Below are positions 1-8,549 of a DNA stretch of 64,000 nt, one piece after another. This DNA comes from an uncultured Pseudomonadota bacterium (GTDB taxonomy: Bacteria; Pseudomonadota; Gammaproteobacteria; Burkholderiales; SG8-39): assembly GCA_903921325.1 (NCBI GenBank), contig CAIXPL010000005.1:1-64000 (forward strand), given 5' to 3'. Each line of letters opens with the position of its first letter. Position 1 is the first letter of the stretch. Below the pieces are notes generated by a model. It was not told the DNA's origin. It did no database searches and worked only from the letters and a program-made list of their open reading frames with translations. The translations under genes were made by a program, and so were the position numbers.

Positions 1-885
1 ACCGCCACCACCGAAACCGCCACCGCGAAATCCGCCACGGCCTGCGCCCAATCCGGCACCACCCTGCAGGAGCATTGCGCCGCCGCGTCCGCCGAGGCCG
101 CCGAATAGGGATGCAAAGTAGCCTACCGCGGCGGCCAGGATCGCGATCATGACAGCCCCCGTCATGAAGAAAGCCAGGCCCGCAACAATGCCGCCGGTCG
201 CAATGCCGCCCAGCGTGTTACCCAAAATCCTTTTCAGGATACCGCCGAGAAACAGTGACAGCATACAAGCCAAGAGCAAAATCCCTTCCATGCTGTCGCC
301 TTGCGCGCCATTTTGCGCGACGGACTTTGTCACCGGCGCTGGCAATGCTTCGCCGTCGATAACCTGCATGACGCGATCCAGGCCGGCATTGATTCCTTCA
401 AAGTACAGACCCTGTCGGAAGTAGGGGGTAATGACCTCGCTGATGATGCGCTTGGCAGTCAAATCATTGACTGCGCCCTCAAGGCCGTAGCCCACCTCAA
501 AGCGCAATCGTCGATCATCTTTGGCCACGATCAACAACAGACCATCATCGACTTTCTTGCGCCCCAGCTTCCACTGCTCAACCACGCGCAACGAATATTG
601 TTCAATCGCCTCGGGTTGGGTTGAGGGCACCAGCAGCAACGCAATTTGCGATCCCTTGTGTTTTTCAAAGGCAGCCAGCTTCTGCTCAAGGCTGTCCGCT
701 TGACTCGCTGTCAATGTGCCGGTGAGATCGGTCACATGAGAGGCCAGCGCCGGGATCTTGACGAGATCGGCATCTGCCTTGCCACTCTGGGCCGACACTG
801 CCGAGCCCGTCAACCCGAACCAGCACCACAGCAGCAGGCACAGTGCCAAGCTGCGCTGCTTGCGCAAGTGCGCAGGGGCTTTCAT
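1..885 (-). CDS. TPM-domain membrane protein, partial (C-terminus beyond left edge)
   Basis: The reading frame starts at ATG 883-885 on the minus strand and stays open to base 1 (295 codons), so the C-terminus is missing. Residues 1-33 look like a signal peptide ending in VSAQ. Residues about 48-175 form a TPM (YgcG/TLP18.3) domain, with KVDDGLLLIVAKDDRRLRFE and VGYGLEG as typical segments. Two hydrophobic segments follow (about 200-216 and 228-262), then a glycine-rich tail (GGRGGA, GFRGGGFGGG), as is usual in this family. TPM proteins are envelope proteins of poorly known function, often encoded next to LemA. Here the gene starts 3 bases after the lemA stop, so the two are almost certainly co-transcribed. 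Confidence 0.9.
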   Translation of the reverse strand, partial: MKAPAHLRKQRSLALCLLLWCWFGLTGSAVSAQSGKADADLVKIPALASHVTDLTGTLTASQADSLEQKLAAFEKHKGSQIALLLVPSTQPEAIEQYSLRVVEQWKLGRKKVDDGLLLIVAKDDRRLRFEVGYGLEGAVNDLTAKRIISEVITPYFRQGLYFEGINAGLDRVMQVIDGEALPAPVTKSVAQNGAQGDSMEGILLLACMLSLFLGGILKRILGNTLGGIATGGIVAGLAFFMTGAVMIAILAAAVGYFASLFGGLGGRGGAMLLQGGAGLGAGRGGFRGGGFGGGG

Positions 886-888
886 GAC

Positions 889-1509
889 TTACTGCGCCGG
901 CGCTTTGTTATTGAAGTCCACTTTTGGCGCGTTTGAAATAGCCGCCTCATTTTCTACGCTGAAGTTGGCTTTTGTTTTATAACCAAAAATCATCGCGGTA
1001 ATGTTGTTGGGGAAGTTGCGCACCGCCAGATTGTATTCCTGCACCGCCTTGATATAACGATTGCGTGCAACGGTTATGCGGTTTTCAGTACCTTCCAGTT
1101 GCGCCGACAAATCACGAAAATTCTGATCCGATTTCAACTGCGGATAATTTTCGGTGACCACCATCAAGCGCGACAATGAACCTTTGAGTTCATTCTGTGC
1201 AGCGAGGTATTTCTTGAAGGCCTCCGGGTCATTGACCAATTCCGGGGTTGCCTGCATGGAGCCGACCCGTGAGCGGGCAGCGGTCACTTGAGTCAACACC
1301 TCTTTTTCCTGATTGGCATACCCTTGCACCGACGCCACCAGGTTCGGAATCAGATCGGCGCGGCGTTGATACTGATTGATGACTTCTGCCCAATCGGCCT
1401 TCACTTGCTCATCGACCGATTGCAGATTGTTGTAGCCACACCCACTGAGAAACAGCGTGAGGCCAGCAAGTAACCCTGCCAGGGTGCTGCGGGTCGCCGA
1501 ATTTTTCAA
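889..1509 (-). CDS. lemA: LemA family lipoprotein
   Basis: A 206-residue protein with a short basic N-terminus, a hydrophobic stretch and a lipobox (LSGC, Cys about 24), so it is probably a lipoprotein. The body has LemA hallmarks: the NNLQ segment after the lipidation site, QYQRRADLIPNLV, and the helical segment with ENYPQLKSDQNF and the NRYIKAVQEYN motif. The start is TTG at 1507-1509; a strong AGGGGG Shine-Dalgarno lies about 7 bases upstream, and no better ATG exists. LemA has a cytosolic or periplasmic helical bundle of unknown biochemical role. Together with the following TPM-domain gene (3-base gap) it forms the common lemA-ygcG-like module. Confidence 0.93.
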   Translation of the reverse strand: MKNSATRSTLAGLLAGLTLFLSGCGYNNLQSVDEQVKADWAEVINQYQRRADLIPNLVASVQGYANQEKEVLTQVTAARSRVGSMQATPELVNDPEAFKKYLAAQNELKGSLSRLMVVTENYPQLKSDQNFRDLSAQLEGTENRITVARNRYIKAVQEYNLAVRNFPNNITAMIFGYKTKANFSVENEAAISNAPKVDFNNKAPAQ

Positions 1510-1559
1510 TTTGTACCCCCTTTAAAGTGACTGCTGCGAAGAATGAGAAGCATGCCCGC

Positions 1560-2342
1560 TCAAACGCCGCGAAACACCGGCTTGCGCTTTTCCATGAATG
1601 CCTTGCGGCCTTCCTTGTAGTCCTCGCTTGCAAAGCAGCGGTCGAACTTGGCCTGCACTGAAGCGAGATCACGCTCGTGATCGGCCTTGGTCGCCTCATC
1701 AATCGCAGCGAGCGCGGCCTCAATCGTGAGCGGGGCGTTCTCGCCAATCGCGCCGAGCAGTTCGCCACAGGCGGCATCCAGCTCAGCCACCGGTACGGCA
1801 CGGTTCACCAGATGCATGTGGGCCGCTTCGGCTGCGCTGTAGCGACGCGCCGTGGCGAAGATTTCAGCGGCATAGGCAGGCCCCACCAGATCAACCAGGC
1901 GCTTGATCCCGGCATACGGGTAGCCCAGGCCCAGACGCGCAGCAGGCACGCAAAAGCGCGAGTCCTCGGATGCCACGCGCATATCGCATGAAAGCGCAAG
2001 GCCAAGACCACCGCCAAAGCAAATCCCGCGGATGCGCGCGATGGTAGGCAGCCGTGCCGCCACCAGCGCGGCACCGGCGGCCTGCGAAGCGCGGTTGTAT
2101 TCGGCTGCAGCATCGGCCGAGCCGCGCTTGGCCTCGAATTCGGATATGTCAGCGCCAGAGACGAAGGCTTTTTCACCATCACCGGTGAGCGCAATGGCGC
2201 GCATATCCGGATCGGCTTCGAAATCGGCAATTGCCTCTGGCAACGCACGCCACATGTCATAGGTGACCGCGTTGTACTTGTCGAGGTTGGAGAAAATGAT
2301 CCAGCCCGTGGAACCTTCGCGGCGGGTCTTGAGTTCGGCCAT
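1560..2342 (-). CDS. Crotonase-superfamily protein lacking both hydratase glutamates
   Basis: A 260-residue crotonase-fold protein. The oxyanion-hole regions are clear: AFVSGADISEF (about 59-69) and ICFGGGLGLALSCD (about 107-120). Classical enoyl-CoA hydratases use two glutamates, one in GGGCE and one in the PE segment that follows. Here those positions are Gly114 (GGGLGLA) and Ala134 (VPAARLGLG). A normal hydratase activity is therefore doubtful; the protein could be a decarboxylase, isomerase, thioesterase or C-C hydrolase of the same fold. It lies 24 bases after a class III CoA transferase on the same strand, which suggests one acyl-CoA operon. Fold assignment is secure; the reaction is unknown. 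Confidence 0.88.
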   Translation of the reverse strand: MAELKTRREGSTGWIIFSNLDKYNAVTYDMWRALPEAIADFEADPDMRAIALTGDGEKAFVSGADISEFEAKRGSADAAAEYNRASQAAGAALVAARLPTIARIRGICFGGGLGLALSCDMRVASEDSRFCVPAARLGLGYPYAGIKRLVDLVGPAYAAEIFATARRYSAAEAAHMHLVNRAVPVAELDAACGELLGAIGENAPLTIEAALAAIDEATKADHERDLASVQAKFDRCFASEDYKEGRKAFMEKRKPVFRGV

Positions 2343-2366
2343 GTCCTTGCGTCCTTGCTTGGTTTC

Positions 2367-3560
2367 TTAAACGATGCGCTGCGCGCGCAGTGCTTCAATC
2401 TGCTCGGCACTGAAGCCTAGGTCAGTCAACACTTCGGCGGTGCTCTCGCCTTGCTCGGGGGTCGCCCGTGCCATCGAGGCGGGTGTGCGCGACAGGCCCA
2501 CGGCCTGGTTCACCACCTGAATGTCACCGAGCACCGGATGGTGCACCGTGGCCGCAGCGCCAATATGCTGCACCTGTGGATCGGCAAACACCTGATCAAG
2601 CGTGTAAATCGGTCCGGCGGGAACGCCGGCCGCGTTCAGATCAGCCACCCATTGCGCCGAAGTCTTGGTCACCGTGATCCGATTGATTTCTTCATTCAAG
2701 GCTTTGCGATTCTTCGCGCGCAAGGGTTCGGTCTTGAACTCCTCGCGCTCCAGCAGATCGGGGCGGTTGGCCGCATTGCAAAAGCGGATCCACATACCCC
2801 CACCGGAGGCGCCAATATTGAAATACCCGTCACTGCTCTTGTACGCCGATGTCGGCATACTGGTCGGGTGATCGTTGCCCACCTGGGGCGGCACCTCGCC
2901 TTTCATCAAAAAGCGCGCCGCCTGGAAATCCATCAGCGCGATTTGCGACATCAAGAGCGAGCTTTGCACCCACTGGCCAAGCCCTGAGGATTCGCGCTCG
3001 AGCAACGCGGTCATGATGCCAATGGCCGCAAAATACCCTGCGCTCAGATCGGCGATCGCGGTGCCGGCGCGTACCGGACCCTCACCGGGGAAGCCGGTGG
3101 TGGCCATGAATCCGCCCATGCCCTGGGCGATCTGGTCGAAGCCTGGGCGGCTCGCATACGGTCCGTCCTGGCCAAAGCCCGAAATGCTCGCAAGGATGAT
3201 GCGGGGATTCACTTTCTTCAGCGACTCGTAGTCGATGCCCAGGCGAAATTTCACATCGGCGCGATAGTTCTCCACCACCACATCGGCGCTTTTCACCAAC
3301 TGCATGAAGATGTCGCGTCCCTGCGCCTCTTTCAGATTAAGAGTGATCGAGCGCTTGTTGCGATGCAGGTTCTGAAAGTCCGGACCGTGCCGCGGGCCAC
3401 CCATGTTCTCGTTCGGATCAACGCCGGGCGGCGATTCGATCTTGATCACGTCGGCACCAAAATCGGCGAACTGCTTGACGCAGGTCGGACCGGCACGCAC
3501 CCGGGTCAGGTCGAGGATGCGAAAGCGCGAGAGCGCGCTGGAAGCAGGTAGATGGGGCAT
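2367..3560 (-). CDS. CaiB/BaiF (class III) CoA transferase
   Basis: A 397-residue family III CoA transferase, the usual length. It has the N-terminal RILDLTRVRAGP motif, FGADVIKIESP, the HRNKRSITLNL segment and Asp171 in AIADLSAG, which matches the aspartate that forms the acyl-CoA anhydride intermediate in formyl-CoA transferase. Members move CoA between carboxylic acids in the cytoplasm; the substrate pair cannot be read from sequence. It is upstream of the crotonase-like gene on the same strand and divergent from an acyl-CoA dehydrogenase. This fits activation of a carboxylic acid to its CoA ester followed by modification. VRAGP instead of the usual VLAGP is a minor oddity. Confidence 0.93.
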   Translation of the reverse strand: MPHLPASSALSRFRILDLTRVRAGPTCVKQFADFGADVIKIESPPGVDPNENMGGPRHGPDFQNLHRNKRSITLNLKEAQGRDIFMQLVKSADVVVENYRADVKFRLGIDYESLKKVNPRIILASISGFGQDGPYASRPGFDQIAQGMGGFMATTGFPGEGPVRAGTAIADLSAGYFAAIGIMTALLERESSGLGQWVQSSLLMSQIALMDFQAARFLMKGEVPPQVGNDHPTSMPTSAYKSSDGYFNIGASGGGMWIRFCNAANRPDLLEREEFKTEPLRAKNRKALNEEINRITVTKTSAQWVADLNAAGVPAGPIYTLDQVFADPQVQHIGAAATVHHPVLGDIQVVNQAVGLSRTPASMARATPEQGESTAEVLTDLGFSAEQIEALRAQRIV

Positions 3561-3701
3561 GGCAGGCTCGGTGATGAAGGCAGGAGTCGGGAACAGGCTC
3601 GCCGATAGCGTCCGGGCATTCCGGAGCAGCCGGAGCAGCGGCCCCTATAATACCGGGCAACCCGCTTGCAAATCGATAGCCGCTGGAAGACCAGACCTGC
3701 C

Positions 3702-4874
3702 ATGACCCACGAATCGCACGTCACTGCCGACGATTTGGCTGAAATCCGCGAAGGCGTAGCGCGCCTGTGCGCCACCTTTCCGATGGAATACTGGCGCGAA
3801 ACGGACCGCGAGCGCCGGTATCCCACCGAATTTGTACGCGCGCTGACCGAGGCGGGCTATCTGTCGGCTCTCATTCCCGAGCAATACGGTGGCAGCGGCC
3901 TGGGCCTGCGCTCTGCCGCGGCCATTCTGGAAGAAGTACAGCGATCCGGTGCCAATGGCGCGGCCTGCCATGCACAGATGTACACGATGGGCACCGTACT
4001 GCGCCATGGCAGCGCGGCGCAGAAGCAAACCTATCTGCCCGGCATCGCCGCCGGTACGCTGCGCCTGCAGGCCTTTGGCGTGACCGAACCCACTGCGGGC
4101 ACCGATACCACCTCGATTCGCACCACCGCCGTCCGTGAGGGCGATCACTATGTGGTGAACGGCCAAAAGGTGTGGACGTCACGCGCCGAGCATTCCGATC
4201 TGATGCTGCTGCTCGCCCGCACCACGCCGCGCGATCAGGTGGCCAAGCGCACTGAGGGCATGTCGGTATTTATTGTCGACATGCGCGAAGCGCTGGGGCG
4301 GGGCCTCACGATCCGCCCGATCCGCACCATGATCAACCACGCCACCACCGAAATTTTCTTTGACAATCTGCGCGTGCCAGCGAGCAATCTGCTGGGTGAA
4401 GAAGGGCGCGGCTTTCGTTACATCCTCGATGGCATGAATGCCGAGCGCATCCTGATCGCGGCCGAGTGCATCGGGGATGCCAAGTGGTTCATCGAAAAAG
4501 CGCGCAACTATGCCCGCGAGCGTTCGGTGTTCGGCCGCCCGATCGGCCAGAACCAGGGCGTGCAGTTTCCGATTGCGCGCGCCTATATGGCGATGCGCGC
4601 GGCGGAGCTAATGGTGCAAGACGCCGCAGCCCGCTATGAGCGCGGCGAACCGTGCGGGCCCGAGGCCAATATGGCCAAGCAATTGGCCGCCGAGGCATCA
4701 TGGCAAGCCGGTGAGATGTGTCTGCAAACCCACGGCGGTTACGGCTTTGCCGAAGAGTACGATGTCGAGCGCAAGTTCCGCGAGACGCGGCTGTACCAGA
4801 TTGCCCCGATATCGACCAATCTGGTGCTGTCCTATCTGGCCGAGCATGTGCTTGAATTGCCTCGTTCGTATTGA
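3702..4874 (+). CDS. Acyl-CoA dehydrogenase family protein
   Basis: A 390-residue flavoprotein of the acyl-CoA dehydrogenase family. The ATG at 3702 (GGAAG about 12 bases upstream) is preferred to an upstream in-frame TTG. It has the FAD/substrate motifs FGVTEPTAGTD (about 125-135) and VWTSRAEHSD, and the C-terminal THGGYGFAEEYDVER. The usual C-terminal catalytic Glu (IYEGT in short- and medium-chain enzymes) is absent: the segment reads RLYQIAPIST. A Glu at 249 in MNAERILIA sits where isovaleryl- and long-chain acyl-CoA dehydrogenases carry theirs, so it is probably the base. The gene is divergent from the CoA transferase/crotonase pair and likely belongs to the same pathway. Substrate unknown. 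Confidence 0.92.
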   Translation: MTHESHVTADDLAEIREGVARLCATFPMEYWRETDRERRYPTEFVRALTEAGYLSALIPEQYGGSGLGLRSAAAILEEVQRSGANGAACHAQMYTMGTVLRHGSAAQKQTYLPGIAAGTLRLQAFGVTEPTAGTDTTSIRTTAVREGDHYVVNGQKVWTSRAEHSDLMLLLARTTPRDQVAKRTEGMSVFIVDMREALGRGLTIRPIRTMINHATTEIFFDNLRVPASNLLGEEGRGFRYILDGMNAERILIAAECIGDAKWFIEKARNYARERSVFGRPIGQNQGVQFPIARAYMAMRAAELMVQDAAARYERGEPCGPEANMAKQLAAEASWQAGEMCLQTHGGYGFAEEYDVERKFRETRLYQIAPISTNLVLSYLAEHVLELPRSY

Positions 4875-4978
4875 CCCGTTCGTGCCAGCTGTTTTCCAGC
4901 AGACTGGTTCACCAGCCGGTTTGTTTTAGCACCGTCCCCATGACTCTTTTGCTGTTAACGACTCGCGGAGCCTGACCC

Positions 4979-5863
4979 ATGCCTTACGCAATCACCGACG
5001 ACGGCGTACGTCTGCACTACGAGGAAGCCGGTAGTGGCATTCCCATCATCTTCGTGCATGAATTTGCCGGCGATCACCGCAGCTGGGAAGCGCAGATGCG
5101 GCATTTCTCGCGCAGCTATCGCTGTATCACCTACAGTGCGCGCGGCTATCTGCCCTCGGACGTGCCCGACTCACCCGAACAGTATTCCCAGGCGCGGGCA
5201 CGCGATGACATTCGCGACGTACTCAAGCACTTGGGCATTGACCGTGCCCACGTCGTCGGATTGTCAATGGGCGGATTCGCCACGCTGCACTTTGGCATGC
5301 ACTATCCGCAGATGGCCCGCTCGATCATGGTCGGTGGCTGTGGCTATGGCGCCGCGCCAAGCGCGCGCGAGCAATTCCGCACCGAGACCGAAGCCACTGC
5401 CGCTGCGATTGAACGCGACACCATGGCAGTGGTGGCCAAAGCCTATTCACTCGGGCCGACGCGGGTGCAGTTTCAGAACAAGGACCCGCGCGGCTGGCAG
5501 GAGTTTGCGACGCAGCTGGCCGAGCATTCCACCCGAGGCTCTGCGCTGACCATGCTCGGCGTGCAGCGCAAGCGCCCGTCACTATGGGATCTGCAAGACG
5601 ACATGCGCAAGATCAGCGTGCCCACGCTGATCCTCAATGGCGATGAGGATGATCCCTGTCTGGAGCCGGCCTTGTTGATGAAGCGCCTGATTCCAACGGC
5701 GGGCCTCGCCATCATTGCGCGCTCGGGTCATACGATCAATATCGAAGAGCCCGATGAATTCAACCGCATCGTCGGTCAGTTCATCGCCACGGTGGATGCC
5801 GGACGCTGGTCACCCCGAGATGCGCGCTCGATCTCTGGCGGCATTCTGGGCATGAACAAGTAA
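4979..5863 (+). CDS. Alpha/beta hydrolase
   Basis: A 294-residue alpha/beta hydrolase without a signal peptide, hence cytoplasmic. The nucleophile elbow is GLSMGG with Ser96; the oxyanion region is IIFVHEFAGDHRSW. The likely acid is in LNGDEDDPCLEP, and the base is the His of RSGHTINIEEP near the C-terminus. The length is normal for esterases and meta-cleavage or enol-lactone hydrolases. It is 104 bases after the acyl-CoA dehydrogenase and 89 bases before a maleate isomerase-like gene, on the same strand, so it may act on an ester, lactone or cleavage product in the same route. Substrate not predictable. Confidence 0.9.
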   Translation: MPYAITDDGVRLHYEEAGSGIPIIFVHEFAGDHRSWEAQMRHFSRSYRCITYSARGYLPSDVPDSPEQYSQARARDDIRDVLKHLGIDRAHVVGLSMGGFATLHFGMHYPQMARSIMVGGCGYGAAPSAREQFRTETEATAAAIERDTMAVVAKAYSLGPTRVQFQNKDPRGWQEFATQLAEHSTRGSALTMLGVQRKRPSLWDLQDDMRKISVPTLILNGDEDDPCLEPALLMKRLIPTAGLAIIARSGHTINIEEPDEFNRIVGQFIATVDAGRWSPRDARSISGGILGMNK

Positions 5864-5952
5864 GCGCTCAGCGGTAATCCACATTCATTACGGGTTGCTC
5901 GACCCCGTCCAGCAGTCAAACTGCCCATCATTCGATAGAACACCCTTTCGTC

Positions 5953-6747
5953 ATGACGCTTAATTACACCGGTGTGGTCAAACCGCCCGTCATTGGTTAC
6001 AACACCGATTCGATCGGCACTCGCGCGAAGATTGGTGTCATCGTGCCGGCCACCAACACCACGGTGCAGCCCGAGATGGAGGCGATGCGCCCGCGGGGCG
6101 TCACCAATCATGTCTCGCGCATGTTTCTGCCACCGCGGCCGTATGTCGACATGGAGGAATATCGCCGGTTGCTGGAAGTCGAAGAGGGCGACCTTGACGA
6201 GGCACTGCGTCTGGTGATGTTGTGTGAACCCGCGGTAATCGCCGAGGGACACTCGATCCATTCGTTTCGCGGCGATGTCGAACACGGCCTCGCGCATCAG
6301 GCCGCCCTCGCCGCCAAGGCCGGGGTGCCGTTCTGGACGCCCTCCACTGCGGTACTGGAAGGACTGCGCGCCATCGGCTCACCCAAGAAGATCGCGGTGC
6401 TCTCGCCTTACTGGCCCCCGGCCGATGAAATGATCGCCAAATTCATGCGATCGGCCGGTTTCGATGTGGTCGGCTCAGGGGGCATGCGAGCCACTGGCGC
6501 CACCAATGTGGCGCGCATTGAAGCCGATCGCGTCTTTGAGGCGTTTCGCGCCATCGATCATCCTGAGGCCGAGGCACTCGTTCAAGTGGGCACGGCGCTC
6601 CCGGTGTCGTTTCTGACCGAGCAAATCGAAAAGGAGCACGGCAAGCCCCTGATCGGTGTGAATGTGGCGACCTATTGGGCAGCGTTGCGTTCGATTGGAA
6701 TCACAGATCAGGTGCGCGGCTTTGGCCGTCTGTTTGCCGAATGCTAA
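5953..6747 (+). CDS. Maleate isomerase/arylmalonate decarboxylase-family protein without the cysteine pair
   Basis: A 264-residue protein of the Asp/Glu racemase superfamily, maleate isomerase/arylmalonate decarboxylase branch. The VPATNTTVQPEM segment (about 31-42) matches the substrate-binding PSSNTT loop of that group. The known enzymes use one or two cysteines, one after strand 3 and one in a GC-x-N type loop. Here these regions read AEGHSIHSF (about 98-105) and VQVGTALPV (about 210-218), with no cysteine. The only cysteines are at 91 and at the last residue. Either the chemistry differs or the protein is not an isomerase. It lies 13 bases before an SMR-type membrane gene, so the two are probably co-expressed. 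Confidence 0.82.
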   Translation: MTLNYTGVVKPPVIGYNTDSIGTRAKIGVIVPATNTTVQPEMEAMRPRGVTNHVSRMFLPPRPYVDMEEYRRLLEVEEGDLDEALRLVMLCEPAVIAEGHSIHSFRGDVEHGLAHQAALAAKAGVPFWTPSTAVLEGLRAIGSPKKIAVLSPYWPPADEMIAKFMRSAGFDVVGSGGMRATGATNVARIEADRVFEAFRAIDHPEAEALVQVGTALPVSFLTEQIEKEHGKPLIGVNVATYWAALRSIGITDQVRGFGRLFAEC

Positions 6748-6760
6748 GCAAAGGCCTCTG

Positions 6761-7093
6761 ATGCTCGCACTCCTGCTACTGGTTGCAAGCGGCACCTGCG
6801 GGGCCGTCGCGAGCGTGTTGCTCAAGTCCGCGCCACCGGTCTCCGACTCGATCAGCGCGAGCGTGCCGGCGGCCATCACTTATGCGATTGCGGTGATCGT
6901 TTATGGCGTGGGTTTTGTAATGTATGCCATTGCACTCAAACGCATGCCGCTGTCGGTGGCCTACCCGGTGATGATTGCCACCACCATGATCGAGGTCTAC
7001 CTTTGGGGGCTGTATTCAGGCGAACCACTGTTGTTGCGCGGCGTCCTGGGGGCTGGCCTGATTGCGCTGGGGGCGTGGCTGGTGGTGCGCTAG
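6761..7093 (+). CDS. Small multidrug resistance (SMR)-like four-helix transporter
   Basis: A 110-residue, almost entirely hydrophobic protein with four predicted membrane helices (about 2-21, 32-53, 57-77, 84-104). It has the SMR/DMT pattern LKRMPLSVAYPVMIATTMIEV in helix 3. The ATG at 6761 gives the standard SMR length. Helix 1 reads ASGTCGAVASVLLKS: aligned to EmrE, the essential proton- and drug-binding Glu14 is Gly14 here. The protein is therefore unlikely to be an EmrE-type drug/proton antiporter; it may be a subunit of a heteromeric pair or carry something else. It follows the maleate isomerase-like gene by 13 bases. Confidence 0.82.
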   Translation: MLALLLLVASGTCGAVASVLLKSAPPVSDSISASVPAAITYAIAVIVYGVGFVMYAIALKRMPLSVAYPVMIATTMIEVYLWGLYSGEPLLLRGVLGAGLIALGAWLVVR

Positions 7094-7131
7094 TCTCGGC
7101 CGCATTGCGTTGCGGCGATATAGGATCTGAG

Positions 7132-7142
7132 CTGTAGTACAG
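7132..7142. promoter_or_regulatory. Short inverted repeat upstream of CoA transferase
   Basis: CTGTA-G-TACAG, a perfect 5+1+5 inverted repeat, followed by six T (7144-7149). It could be an operator half-site pair for the downstream gene or a chance palindrome. A one-base centre cannot form an RNA hairpin loop, so a terminator is unlikely. Confidence 0.25.
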
Positions 7143-7245
7143 GTTTTTTGAATTCAGCCGTACCGAGTCAGAGACGTACCGCAGTTTTTGGTTTCAGAGT
7201 CACGGCAGTGCAGCCGTCTTCATATCTTCGAACAGGGTTTCAATC

Positions 7246-8469
7246 ATGGCCGGTCCCCTTTCCCATATTCGCGTACTTGATTTGTCGCGTGTGCTCGCCG
7301 GTCCCTGGGCCGGGCAGAATCTGGCTGATTTGGGCGCCGAGGTCATCAAGGTCGAGCGGCCCAAGACCGGCGACGATTCGCGTGCCTTCGGTCCGCCCTG
7401 GGTAAAGGACGCTGAGGGCAAAGACACCCGTGAGTCGGCCTATTACACCTCGGCCAATCGGGGCAAAAAATCGATCACGCTCAACATTGCCGACCCTGAG
7501 GGCCAGCGCATCGTGCGCGAGCTGGCCAAGCAAGCTGACGTCCTGATCGAGAACTACAAGTTTGGCGACCTGGCGCGTTATGGCCTGGGCTATGACGATC
7601 TGAAAGTATTGAACCCGGGGTTGATCTACTGTTCGGTGACAGGTTTTGGTCAGACCGGGCCGTTTCGCGAACGCCCTGGCTATGACTTCATGATCCAGGG
7701 CATGGGCGGCATGATGAGCGTAACGGGAGAACCGGATGACGCGCCCGGTGGCGGACCGCAACGGGCCGGCGTGCCGGTGGCTGACATCATCACCGGGATG
7801 TATTCGTCGATCGCGATCTGCGCCGCCATCGCGAGCCGTGAACGCACCGGGCGTGGACAGCATATCGACTGCGCACTGCTCGACTCGCAGATCGCGCTTT
7901 TGAGTTATCAAAACGCCAACTTTTTTGCCACCGGCCAATCACCGGCGCGGATTGGCAATCTGCACCCGAACATCGTGCCCTATCAGCCCTTTCGCACCGC
8001 CGATGGCAATGTGATCGTGGCCTGCGGCAATGACAATCTGTACCGGCGACTGTGTGATGTCATCGACCGGCCCGATCTGGTGAGCGATCCGCGCTTTGCG
8101 ACCAATGGGAAGCGAGTGGAAAATCGCAGCGAGATGACGCGCATTCTCGCTGAGATCTTCCTGACGCGAACCACCAAGGACTGGGTGGCAGCGCTGGAGG
8201 CCGCGGGTGTGGCTAACGGGCCGATCAACACGGTCGCGCAGGTCTATGAAGAGCCGCAGGTGATCGCGCGCAACGTGCGCATCGAACTCGATCATCCAGT
8301 CGCCGGCAAACTCTCTGGCGTGGCAAGCCCAATGCGCTTCTCCGACACCACGATTGAATACCACCGCGCTCCGCCCACCCTCGGTCAGCACACCGATGAG
8401 GTGCTACGCGACCAGCTGGGGATGAGTGCGCAGGACGTGGCGGCATTGCGCGCGAAAGGACTGATCTAA
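7246..8469 (+). CDS. CaiB/BaiF (class III) CoA transferase
   Basis: A 407-residue family III CoA transferase. RVLDLSRVLAGPWAGQ at the N-terminus, LGAEVIKVERP, ANRGKKSITLN and GFGQTGPF are family motifs. Asp180 in PVADIITG corresponds to the catalytic aspartate that carries the acyl group. It is the second enzyme of this type in the window and differs clearly from the one at 2367-3560, so it probably serves another substrate. The gene stands alone on the plus strand and converges on a TauE-like permease. A short inverted repeat lies about 105 bases upstream (7132-7142). Confidence 0.93.
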   Translation: MAGPLSHIRVLDLSRVLAGPWAGQNLADLGAEVIKVERPKTGDDSRAFGPPWVKDAEGKDTRESAYYTSANRGKKSITLNIADPEGQRIVRELAKQADVLIENYKFGDLARYGLGYDDLKVLNPGLIYCSVTGFGQTGPFRERPGYDFMIQGMGGMMSVTGEPDDAPGGGPQRAGVPVADIITGMYSSIAICAAIASRERTGRGQHIDCALLDSQIALLSYQNANFFATGQSPARIGNLHPNIVPYQPFRTADGNVIVACGNDNLYRRLCDVIDRPDLVSDPRFATNGKRVENRSEMTRILAEIFLTRTTKDWVAALEAAGVANGPINTVAQVYEEPQVIARNVRIELDHPVAGKLSGVASPMRFSDTTIEYHRAPPTLGQHTDEVLRDQLGMSAQDVAALRAKGLI

Positions 8470-8549
8470 ACCCGACTCAATGTGCCTGAACAATGTCGGA
8501 TCTGACGGTGTCTGAAAGGTCGTGCCGGTCAGCGTCCGATCGGGTCGGA

